This document shows positions 44,558-54,650 of a stretch of DNA of 64,000 bases, piece after piece; position 1 is the stretch's first letter, and every line of letters begins with the position of its first letter. Source of the DNA: Gentiana macrophylla (taxonomy: Eukaryota > Streptophyta > Magnoliopsida > Gentianales > Gentianaceae); assembly GCA_026214975.1 (NCBI GenBank), contig JAOBSW010001136.1:1-64000 (forward strand), given 5' to 3'. The notes under the pieces are model-generated. The model was not told the origin of the DNA and searched no databases. It worked only from the letters and a program-made list of their open reading frames with translations. The position numbers were made by a program, and so were the translations under genes.

Positions 44558-45967
44558 TCAACCCGGATCGGGCCACTTTGGTTTGATCAGGGCCGCTCCT
44601 TTATCAGAGTCAGAGTGGAGAGCATCGGTGTGGTCACAGCAACAACAAGTCAAGTGCGCGACTAAGTCCTGGAACTTAGCCATCCAGACATCACTGATTT
44701 TCTTCTTCGTGTTGTTGCTTAATTGTGGCACTGGCATACTGATAGGTGCAGGAGTCGTGGTAGAAGCATCTTTAAGGTTAAGGGCAATAATGTCATCATC
44801 CGAAGTAAAGAAGTCGGATGGGATCTCATCACAAATCAGCACATCAGTCATGTCAACCAACTTTTGAAAGTATAGGACTTCAGGAGCTTCATAAGGCTGT
44901 CCGAAATACTTTTTCAATCTATGACCGTTCTTTTAAAAGGTTGACCGCTGTACCCTTTCAAGGAAATCGCTCCACCCGGATGAACTTCGACAATTTCAAA
45001 GGGTCCGGACCATCTGGACTTAAGCTTGCCAGCAAATAGATGTAATCTGCTGTTGTAAAGCAAAGCCATCTCTCCTACATTGAAATCTCTATCTTTTATC
45101 TTTGCATCATGGAGCGCCTTCGTTCTCTCCTTGCTCAGCTTGGCTTTCTCGTAGGCCCTGAGTCTGAATTCATCGAGCTCATGTAGTTGCATTAATCTTT
45201 TCTCCCCACAGAGTTGGCTATCGAAGTTTAAGAATTTAATAGCCCAGTAAGCTCTGTGCTCCAGCTCGACTGGTAGATGGAAAGCCTTGCCATAAACCAT
45301 TTGAAATGGTGACATACCCATAGGGGTCTTGAACGCAGTGCGATAAGCCCAAAGTGTGTCGTCCAACTTCAGACTCCAGTTGGATCTATTTGAATTTACC
45401 GTTTTCTCCAAAATCCGCTTTAGACTTCTATTGCTCACCTCGACTTGGCCACTGGTTTGGGGGTGGTATGGTGTACCAATTCTATGCTTGACACCATATC
45501 TCTCAAGAATTTTATCCAGTGGTGCATTACAGAAATGCGAACCTTCATCACTGATAAGGGCTCTCAGGACGACCAAATCTAGTAAAGATATTCTTTTGCA
45601 AGAATTTCTTTACAACATTGTGATCATTGGTTTGGGTGGCTATGGCCTCTACCCACTTGGAAACATAGTCCACACTGGACTGAGAATATATTTGTTAGAG
45701 CATGATGATGGGAACGGTCCCATAAAATCAATGCCCTAGACGTCAAAAACTTCACATTCCAAGATAGGCCTCAAAGGCATCTCCATCCTATTCTTGAGTC
45801 TCCTACTCTTTGGCATCTATCATCACCTTTGCAAAAGGCTTCAAAGATCTTTAAACAAAGTAGGCCGGTAAAAACCAGCTTGAAGGATTTTTTGTGACTG
45901 TCTTAGGTGCTCCGTAGTGTCCACCAAGCCAGGACCACTATGACATTGCTCTAGAATATCCAATTGT
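44558..45967 (-). pseudogene. Athila integrase with C-terminal extension
   Basis: The degenerate zinc-finger part lies near 45770-45960 (His-Ser, then Gln-Ala-Gly-Phe-Tyr-Arg-Pro-Thr-Leu-Phe-Lys-Asp). The core starts with Ile-Asp-Phe-Met-Gly-Pro-Phe-Pro near 45700-45740 (first catalytic Asp). The open frame 44914-45576 has Ile-Ser-Asp-Glu-Gly-Ser-His-Phe (second Asp) and [13 protein letters not shown] (Glu). The [11 protein letters not shown] segment and an SH3-like end follow. After a shift near 44915 an extension of ~115 codons has a Cys-Cys-Cys-Cys-Asp-His cluster. Frameshifts near 45590 and 45740 break it. It inserts cDNA into the chromosome. Confidence 0.85.
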
Positions 45968-47418
45968 TCATGCTCCGAACGCACCTTCTAAGCAACCCGT
46001 CCTTGCGGACTTTAAGCAGATATGGATCCTCCCATACGAGAGATACTTTAAGTCATTTGAAAAATTTCTTTCTCTCCGACACGTCATCTCTTCTAAATGT
46101 CCACTTGCTAAGTAGTTGACGTAATCAGCATACCACGGCCTCACAGTCTCTAGCTTCATTAATTGCTCAGTCGGAAAGTCAATGCCTATCTCCTTAGGGA
46201 TTTTGCCACCCTCGTTCACTACGCGAGATAAATGGTCATCTACAACATTATCACTACCCTTCTTGTCCTTAATTTCAAGGTCAAATTCCTGTAGTATCAT
46301 AATCCATCTGAGTAACCTTGGTTTAGCGTCTGCTTTTTCCATAAGGTAGCGTAGTGTTGCGTGATCTGTCCAGACCACAACTTGAGACCCGAGAAGGTAA
46401 CTTCTAAATTTATCCATAGCAAAACGCAGCGACTTGGAATTCTTTCTCCGTCCGTAGTAGTGTAGTTACACCGGTGGGTTCAAAGTTCGGCTCGCATAGT
46501 TGATCGGCCTGAACTTTTATCAATTCTCGCGCCTAGAATCTGCGCCACAGCTGCGTAGTTAGAGGCATCACACATTAGTTCAAAAGGTTTAGTCCAGTCG
46601 GGCGCGATTAAAATGGGGGCACTGGTTAGCTTATCCTTTAAGCTATTAAAAGCTTTCTTACACCCATCATCAAACAAGAACTCCACTTCCTCTTTCAGCA
46701 GGTTGGATAACGGCTTTGCTATCGTCGAAAAATCTTTACTGAACCGCCGATAGAAGCCCACGTGTCCCAGAAATCCTCGTACCTCCTTCAATGTCTTCGG
46801 GTACGACATTCTCTCAATGGCTTCTACTTTAGCCTTATCCACCTGAATACCATCACTGGACACCTTGTGTCCCAAAACAATCCCTTCTTTGACTAGAAAA
46901 TGGCACTTCTCCCAGTTAAGCACCAGATTTTTCTCAACACAACGTTGGAGCACCATATCTAGATTCTTTAAGATTTCATCAAAGCTGTCGCCATAGACTG
47001 AGAAGTCATCCATGAAGACCTCCATGCACTGCTCCACAAGTCCATCTAAAATGGCTAACATGCACCGTTGAAAAGTCGCGGGTGCATTGCATAAGCCAAA
47101 TGGCATTCTGCGAAGAGAAAAAGTGCCAGATGGACACATAAACGTGGTCTTCTCCTGGTCATTAGGGTCAATGGCTATCTGGAAGTAGCCAGAATAGCCA
47201 TCAAGGAAACTATAGTACTTGTGACCACTTAGTCTTTCGAGAAGCTGGTCAATGAAGGGTAAGGGGAAGTGATCTTTGGCAGTAACCTCATTAAGTCTAC
47301 GATAATCTATGCAGACTCTATAGCCTGTCACGAGGCGTAAAGCTACTTCTTCTCCTTTTTTGTTTTTTTCCATTGTACTTCCCCCCTTCTTTGGCACTAC
47401 TTGAGTGGGGTGACCCAC
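45968..47418 (-). pseudogene. Athila reverse transcriptase and RNase H
   Basis: RT is open from 47418 to 46480: Val-Pro-Lys-Lys-Gly-Gly, Arg-Val-Cys-Ile-Asp-Tyr-Arg-Arg-Leu-Asn, Pro-Phe-Gly-Leu-Cys-Asn-Ala-Pro-Ala-Thr-Phe and the catalytic Phe-Met-Asp-Asp-Phe at 47002-47016. The thumb has Gly-Phe-Tyr-Arg-Arg-Phe. RNase H begins with Cys-Asp-Ala-Ser-Asn-Tyr near 46560. The frame is lost around 46440-46530 and resumes at 46417 (Met-Asp-Lys-Phe-Arg-Ser-Tyr, then Trp-Thr-Asp-His-Ala-Thr-Leu-Arg-Tyr). All catalytic RT residues remain. Confidence 0.93.
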
Positions 47419-47501
47419 TCACTATCGCCTATGGCATAAATAATTCCCATGTCAAGCCATTTGATGATCTCTTTTTGACAACCTCCTGCATAAATGCGGA
47501 T

Positions 47502-48923
47502 TTAGCCTCCTTTGAGGTTGTCGACCTTTTTCGCTCCTTCCTCCATTCGAATCTTATGCATGCACACATCTGGGCTGATTCCTCTGATATCGCCCACCTG
47601 CCATCCGAACGCGAGGATACGTTTCTCAAGCACTTTGATTAATTCTGCTTCTTGCTCCGGCTCGAGTTTAGACGAGATGATCAAGGGCAACTTATCACCG
47701 TCTTTAAGGAATATGTATTTTAGGTGTTGCAGAAGTGGTTTCAACTCTAAGTCAGCAGGTGGTTGCTCGATACTAGATTTTAAGGGACCACCTTTTTCCT
47801 TGTGAGCTTGTACCGGTTGACTGAAAAACACCTCATCTTCCTGAGGTGTAACCCCAGAAAGGTATTGAATGACATCATCTAGAGGAATCTTCCGCCGACT
47901 TCCTTTTTTTTCTTTCTTATGCTTAACCATCTTCTTAAGTTCTTCTTCTTCAAGCTCTTCTGCAAGCTGCTCCCAATCATCCAACTCCCAATTGGTAGTT
48001 TCTCTCCAAAAATCTATTTCGTCCCAACTTCCCATTAAAACTTCCTCATGTGCAAGGTTAAAGTCTGCCTAGTTGAGCTCCTTCAAATCATTGCTGCTCA
48101 TCCCTGGAATGTCCCAGATTTTCCGTTCACTCATAGGCTCAGTGTGTGCAAGTTGTTGAGACAACTCTACAGTGATTACGGCCCGTGAACAGTCATTTCC
48201 TTCTTCGTGAATTATAACATCTAGGGCTCCTATCTCCGTGAGCTCTTCATCAGGATCGGATTCATCTCCATAGATTGCTTCAATGAATGAAATCTCCTGG
48301 GTTGGGGCTTCCGCAGAACTTTTTCCTTGCTCGAGGGTAACGGAAGTGTCCCCTACTCTCAGAGTGATTTGGCCAGTTTGGAAGTCAATGGTGGAGGCAG
48401 AAGTGTTTAAGAAAGTCCGGCCCAGAATCAGGGGCATCTCCTTGTCAGGCTGGTAATCCAGTATGACCCAGTCAGTTGGAAAAACTAAATGTTTAACATG
48501 GATAAGGACGTTGTTAACACAACCAGCTGCTAAACGGCTAGATCGGTCCACCAACTGAAGAGAGACGGGGCGCACCCTTAGCCTTTTGTCCAACCCGAGA
48601 CTCTTGCAGACGTTCAATGGCATCACATTGACAGAGGCTCCTGAGTCGCATAAGACATTGTGGAACGTGTGGCCTTCAATCATGCAAGAGATTGAAGGTC
48701 GTCCGGGGTCACCTCGCTTGATTGCAACGCTCTGTGAAACCGTTGAACATTCTTCTCTTAGCACCTCTTCTGCCATTCCCTTTAGCTTCTTCTTACTTCC
48801 ACAGGCATCCTTAAGATACTTAAAGCATTTAGGCATCTCACTTAATACCTCAGCAAGTGGCATAGTCACCATAGTATCTCTAAGCATCTTTCTCACTCCG
48901 TCATACTGTTTGTCAGAGTTCAA
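47502..48923 (-). pseudogene. Athila protease and pol N-terminal region
   Basis: The frame 48069-48923 holds an aspartic protease: Cys-Asp-Ser-Gly-Ala-Ser-Val-Asn-Val-Met-Pro-Leu (near 48624-48650, catalytic Asp in Asp-Ser-Gly) and Pro-Leu-Ile-Leu-Gly-Arg-Thr-Phe-Leu. It ends at a TAG near 48069. The next piece, 47502-48035, is Glu/Lys-rich and runs up to the RT (Gly-Asp-Ile-Arg-Gly-Ile-Ser-Pro). The protease cleaves the polyprotein; here it is separated from RT by a stop and a shift. Confidence 0.82.
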
Positions 48924-49191
48924 GATATTCTCTCTTTCTTTTCTTGGATAAGGAAGGGTTTTGAATGATTGATTATAGTTTGACTTTTAATGGCTTCGTC
49001 CCTCCTTATCTTTCCATCGACAAACTTCTCGAGTTTTCTTTTTAGTCGAGGGTTCAACTACGACTTCTCTTCTCAAAGATCCTCATCACTATTCCCGAAG
49101 AATCATCATCATTCACTCCTCCTCCTCTTGTTGCTTTCTTTGGCATTTATCTCCTGTCTACCCCCTCCTGAACTCATGGCGTCAGGAGGGG

Positions 49192-50731
49192 CTACTCGTT
49201 TCCCGATAACTTTTCGGGTTCAGCTTTCTTACCGCTTTTGAGGGTGACGGCATTCAACTCCTCCTCTTGTCCATAATCCCATTGCGGTGTGATGGCATTA
49301 CTAGCACTGACATCTGCCTTAGGGTTTTTATCTGTATAACTAGGCAGTCTTCCTTGAGGTCTGCTCGCTTGTTGATCAGCCATCTGAGCAATCTGTCTCT
49401 CCATCATTTTTTGACCGGTGGCTAGTGTTTTCACCATGTCTACTAGCTCATCAAATTTCTTCTGAGAGACATAGGTGGGCTGTTGATTTTGCGTTTGAGC
49501 CCAGTTACTTTGGGGTCTTTGGTTATTGGATGCACCAGGTGGTGTATAATAACTATTTCGCGGGTTTCCCGAATAGTTACGGTTTTGAGTGTTGCTCGAT
49601 TGACCAGAATTTTGACTGAAGCCTCTGAAAGGTTGATTCTGTTTCTCCATGGCATGCACTTCCTCATTCATCATATTCCCGGCCTGCATGCCCAAGTAAT
49701 TCACATCTGCTGGCCCTTCTTGCTGCTTCATTTGTAGGTTGGCTAGTTGCTTGTTCATTATTTCCATTTGAGCAACTAGCATTTTTGTCTCCGAGTTACT
49801 TGCAGCAGCCTCCTTTTTGCTTCCACTAACATGGGTCTTCTTTTGAGTAGCCCACATGTTATTCTTAGCTATTGTTTCTGCTACCCTGTAGGCAGCATCA
49901 TCTCCTCCCCTAAAAACGATCCATGAGCTGTGGAATCTAGGTAATCTCTATTGGGTTGAGAAACACCCTGATAGAATAATTCTAGAAGTTCATGTCGATT
50001 GTATCCATGGTTAGGGAATTTCCTCATTAACAAATTCAACCTCTCCCAGGCCTTTCCCACACTCTCTCCTTCTAATTGCTCGAAAGTAGCTATATCTCGT
50101 TTACGGTCCATTATCGTTCCAGGTGAAACGAATTTCAGAGCAAAGGCTCTTTTAACATCAGCCCAGTTATGAAGAGAGTAATGGGGTAAGGACTTAAACC
50201 ATCGATTTGCTTCACCTTTCAAGGCAAACGGGAAAAGTTTCAATTTAACAACTTCTGAAGGAACGCCAGGGTAGTGACCTGCTTCACATATTTGCACAAA
50301 AGTAGACAAGAAGTCATGTGGGTCTTACGGAGCAAAGGTGCCATGGAATGAACTATTTTGGACCATCCCACAACTCCATTCTTTAAATCAAAATGCATTC
50401 CTCCTATCTCCGGAGGCCGAATTGGTCTATGCCCTTCCAAGAAGTCTTGATCAAGATATGGCGCATAAGGGTCTTCTCTTGCACAACAAATGCCTATAGC
50501 CGCTGGGGTCATTCTTTGTTGAACATTCGATTCTTGGTGGATGTGCAAGCTGGTGCATGGTTATTCTTTGTTGCATCTATTTGGTTTATCCAGGCTTCTT
50601 CTTTATTCTTCGGGTTCTCGCAACATTTGCATCGTAATTATGTTTAATTGAGCGGGATCCATGCCATGAGGATTTTGGTTATTATTATCTTGGTCCCCCT
50701 GTTCGTTATCGCTAGAACCATGTTCGCTCAT
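49192..50731 (-). pseudogene. Athila gag
   Basis: Likely start ATG 50731 (Met-Ser-Glu-His-Gly-Ser). Stops and shifts occur near 50600 and 50310. The retrotransposon gag domain is at 49881-50309: Leu-Phe-Pro-Phe-Ala-Leu-Lys-Gly-Glu-Ala, Trp-Phe, and Phe-Tyr-Gln-Gly-Val. The C-terminal part (49192-49857) is Gln/Asn-rich with no CCHC knuckle that I can find. It ends at TAG 49192. Capsid-like protein of the particle. Confidence 0.8.
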
Positions 50732-51534
50732 GTTATCAGGATTTGGGAAAAGTCTTCTCTTGACAATGTCCCGTTCGAGGTTCGAGACGATTATAATAAC
50801 GGTCCTTTTTTGCTCCTGGTTTGCATAAACCAGGGGAGCAAAACAGAAAAGTCAACACTGATGATAGGTCAGGTTGATGAAAGAGTTTTAACCTTGTAAG
50901 CAAAGGTTAAGAGAAGGACAGAAAAGGAAAGAACAGAATAGAATGAATTAGAATAAAATAGGATAAGAAAGAGGAGGCAGACGGGCGTCCGAGGTCTTGG
51001 ACGGACGTCCTCCTGAAGAGACAACAGGACGGGCGTTTGATACTCCAGACGCTCGTCTGATCTGCTAAACTAATCCAGGATACAAAATTTTAGAATGGGC
51101 GCCCGTTGAGTCATCGAACTAGCGTTCGAAGACAAAATTGAAGTGACAGGCGTTCAAATTTGGGCGCCCGTTGAAAAAGTTTCTTTTTATTTTTAAATTT
51201 TTTTTTTAATTTTTTTTTAAAATTTAGAAATGATATAGAAACAGAAACAGGAAAAGAAACCTATATACGAAAAACTTAAAACAGGAAAAACACAAAGACG
51301 GTAAAAAAAAAACGTGTTGAAATCTTCTAGGGCTAAAATGGAAGGGAAAATAGCAGATTTTGACCTCGAAAACGGTGTCGAAGGCCATAGGCCATTCGCC
51401 ACGTCGTCGGCTTCGGAACGAGCTTTCCGAATTGGGGTCCTGCGCTCCAAACAGACACTCGAGCCGAAAGTTATGGCCAAAATACTGCCGACACAGAAAA
51501 CTGCACTACGAAGAATCCGACAACCGTTACCGTT
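50732..51534 (-). other. Athila leader between primer site and gag
   Basis: Noncoding. At 50980-51175 it carries about eight copies of a GC-rich near-palindrome of the kind GGACGGGCGTCC or GGGCGCCCGTTG, which also recur in both LTRs. A/T-rich runs lie at 51180-51310. A plus-strand ORF at 51314-51568 is taken as chance. Confidence 0.6.
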
Positions 51535-51552
51535 TCCCCGGCAACGGCGCCA
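51535..51552 (-). other. Athila primer-binding site
   Basis: Minus-strand TGGCGCCGTTGCCGGGGA, six bases from the LTR. Identical to the Gypsy-2 site. Confidence 0.93.
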
Positions 51553-51558
51553 AAAACT

Positions 51559-53001
51559 TGTTCGATAAAACTAGTTTTAAATTTATTTTCTCGGAACACC
51601 CCAAGTATAAGGTTCGTAGTATAGGGTGTTACCGAGTTGTCCTAAGGGAATCGTATAATTGCCGGATTACAGTAAAGTCGTTATAAATAATGTCACGAAA
51701 ATTCAAATTAAATTAAGGTATATATTAACTATAATATAAAAACGATGAATAATGACTAAAATAAAACAGGAAACAGAAAATTTCGACGATGGACGGCCGT
51801 TCACTGAAGGTGGACGGGCGTCTGATAGCGTTCTGGAAATAGAAATATGTAGAAAAACAACAGGTAAAAACTAGAACCTTTAAAATAACTAAACGTAGCA
51901 ATAAAAGTTGATAACGAACGATTTGATTTATCAAAGAATTAAAAGAACAGTAGAACAGCCAGAATCAACCACACAACAACCACACAACCACTTTATGATC
52001 AGAATACGATTTTATTGGTATGATCAATCTCAAAATCGATTAAATTCCTTTAACTCAATTCCTAGGATTTTGTTTTCTTTTCCAAGCAAAACAATCTAAC
52101 ATTCATCACAAGATCATCAATTTGTTCCCAAATTATATAACCCAATTAACAACAAATGATTCCTCAAGGTATTATTAATTGTATCGATCGAAAAGGTTCT
52201 ATTGTTGAATTATACTTCCATACAAATTCAAATCAACATGCGGTTTCATCGATATTCCTATCTAACAAAACACTTAACAATCAATCCCAATACCAATCGA
52301 TAAATAAAATACAATATTCAAATTCATAAATAAAGATAACCTAACAATTCGTGGTTGTAGTGATGTTGATGTGATATCCTCCAGCTATTCTACCGCTATA
52401 TGCTTAGCCTTGCATCCTTGTGATGATCCAAGACACGGTTGAAGGGAAGAAACTCATAATTTTGGAGGGTTTTGGTGCGGCTGCTGTGAGTTATATTTTG
52501 TGTATTAAAATTTTTATTAATTTAGGGTTGGGCGCAGCTGCTATTTATAGGAAACTGAGGCGGCTAGGGTTAAGTCGGCACCTGGACGCCCGTCCATCTC
52601 TTGGACGCCAGTTCAGCAGATTTCTGCCTTCTCCGAATCCAACAGCTCCAGTGGACGCCCGTCTGGTGATTCAGACGCTCGTCCAGCTTGCATGGGCAAC
52701 AAACGCACGTCCAACGTTGCAAACATCCGTCCAGAATGCTGGAAATCTTCAAATCATCTTTTTCCAGTCGCATTTAACACCTGCAAGTCATTGAAAGCAT
52801 ACCAAAGTGTAACACAACTCAAACCAACATAAAATCATCATTTTAAGCACGTAATTGGCACGTTTTACACTTTTTTTTATAACTTTAAAACCATTTCTTC
52901 AATTTATTCATTTAATACGTAATTTTCTATAAAAATTACTAAAACACGGGGATTATTGTTATGAAATATTGCAATATAAATCATAAAATTCACCGAGAAC
53001 A
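51559..53001 (-). repeat. Athila 5' LTR
   Basis: 1443 bp with the same termini as the 3' LTR. It has GGACGCCCGTCC-type motifs at 51788-51825 and 52583-52735. Confidence 0.93.
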
Positions 53002-53006
53002 ATATA

Positions 53007-54101
53007 CTGCAATTCGATCATCAATATCATTTGCAGACATTTGTGTTGGTTCTTCTGGAGTTTCCTCATCATCTCCAGTGTCTGCTGCAACTTACTCATT
53101 TTGAATTTGTTCATCCTCACTTCCACTTTCTTCCTCTTGTTGCTCTGCCTCTTCGTCTAATTCCTATTCTTCTTCTTCATCAGTTAACTTTCTAAACTCC
53201 TCTTTGTCCAAATTTCTTTGAACTTGTTGTTTCTTTCTTGGAACAGATATGTTTTTGCTAGGTTGCTTTCGCTTCCCTCATTCTGCTTTCTTTGTCTGTT
53301 TGACATAGGTAAACATGACTTTGGATTCATGTAATTTATGGAGTTTGATTACCCGTACTTTCAGACATTGCATGAGGTAGTGGAGTTGAATTCCATAGGA
53401 TTTCTTAATCCGGAAGATCTCCTTTTTCTTCTTCCCTTCGGCAAGTCTCTTTTTTTCCGAATTGACTTCACCTTTCTGTTCTTTGAGTCTTTGGAGAAGT
53501 AGTGTGCCCAATTAAACTCCAGACTGTTATAGATGATTCCCACAAGGCGCATTCGAACCTCTGTCATGGCATTGTTTGCCCCTAGCTTTCCTTCAATTGT
53601 TTTTCCAACTAAAGCACTGAATTCATTGAAGGATTTCTTTAAGACGGATCTAAGACAATTGAGTTTCTTAGAGCTTAGGTTTGCCGTCTTAGCGATTTTT
53701 ACCCAGAATTCATCCAAGTTTTGTGGAACAAGAGCCATTTTTGCTTGCCTTTTATTTGAGAGTTTAAAGTGTTTACAAATTACCTTGGCTATAATATCAA
53801 CTTCTATACCATTGATAGATGCAACGATCTTGTCTTCTTCCATTTTGTCACCTTCTTCAGCAAGGAGCCCTGAAATGAACTTTGCAGTTTTCCAGAACGA
53901 AATAAGGTCATAGCAAACATCTTTCGTGGGAGGGTTGAGGAAGGTCAGCAATCCCAAATTTTTGCATCCATCCGTCAATCGTTTTGCATCTTCATCATTT
54001 CTGCATAGCTGTAGGTAGTGTTCTTCTTGAAAGAATGATCCAGTGGCAATCGATTTCTCATATTGTTTTTCAGTTTGAGTGGTTGAAGAGGATAAAGCCA
54101 T
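53007..54101 (-). pseudogene. SIRE-2 ORF3, N-terminal part
   Basis: Starts at ATG 54101 (Met-Ala-Leu-Ser-Ser-Ser) and is open to about 53361 (246 codons). A frameshift is followed by a Lys/Arg-rich and then acidic stretch to the Athila insertion at 53006. It aligns with SIRE-1 ORF3 (13086-14188): Gly-Leu-Leu-Thr-Phe-Leu-Asn-Pro-Pro, the Phe-Trp-Lys-Thr-Ala segment, the Leu-Asp-Glu-Phe-Trp-Val-Lys-Ile-Ala segment and the Phe-Asn-Trp-Ala-His end. The domain may be the one Pfam lists as a putative plant transposon protein. With the C-terminal part, the whole ORF3 would span about 3.1 kb, over 1000 codons. Function unknown. Confidence 0.72.
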
Positions 54102-54650
54102 TGTTTAAGTAAGATTGAGATTTAGAGAAAAAGCTTTGATTTTGCAGATGAAATAGTGTTTATGATTTGCAAGAGAGCGTAAAGATTTCTGAAAAATTAC
54201 TAAGTGTGGTTTAAATAGGACGATTTTTGGTAGTGTGAACGTGGTTGGAAAGATTTTGTGACTTAAGTCACGGTATTTGAGTGTAGTGGGGGAGTGGATT
54301 GAGGTAAGTAATGATAAATCCTGGGAATCGAGGCGTTACCTCCACGATTAAAAATTGATCTCCACGTGTGTAATATTCCACAGTATAATCCTTCATAACT
54401 TCTTGATTTTCCACGTGTATAAAACTGATTTAGTTCACACTTTAGTTTGCTGTTTACTCCAATGTATAGTTCGGTGGAGTGACTTGGCTGGTCACTGGGC
54501 TGGTAAAGTGACTTCTTTACTGAGGTGCTGTATACAACTGTTCCTAACATTCAGTGCAGTTAACTTTGCTGAGTACCAGTGCCTTACTTGCCTTAGTCAG
54601 CTGGTGAAGTTACTTAGCTGATTACTCTAGCTAGCTGCTCCTTAGTACTT
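54102..54650 (-). promoter_or_regulatory. SIRE-2 noncoding region between pol and ORF3, with a conserved block
   Basis: Holds the 66-bp block 54272-54337, identical to SIRE-1 except at four positions and lying 171 nt before the ORF3 ATG (196 nt in SIRE-1). On the minus strand a TATTTAAA box lies near 54214, about 110 nt before the ATG. It could be an internal promoter for ORF3. No gene. Confidence 0.5.

Larger units (their letters stand above)
41739..53001 (-). mobile_element. Athila-type Gypsy element, structurally complete (11.26 kb)
   Basis: Two LTRs (41739-43161 and 51559-53001), perfect ATATA duplications (41734-41738 and 53002-53006), primer site, gag, protease, RT, RNase H, integrase and polypurine tract, all on the minus strand. 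The LTRs look about 97-98% identical by eye apart from a 20-bp indel, so this is the youngest well-dated insertion here. It splits ORF3 of SIRE-2. The reading frames already hold several shifts, so it is probably inactive. The length and the Phe-Met-Asp-Asp-Phe RT box fit Athila. Confidence 0.93.

Noticed and set aside
48586..48951. Plus-strand ORF of 121 codons
   Set aside because: Antisense to the Athila protease frame, which has clear motifs on the other strand.
51314..51568. Plus-strand basic ORF at the Athila primer site
   Set aside because: It covers the primer-binding site and leader in antisense, with no known domain and no support from the other family members in view.
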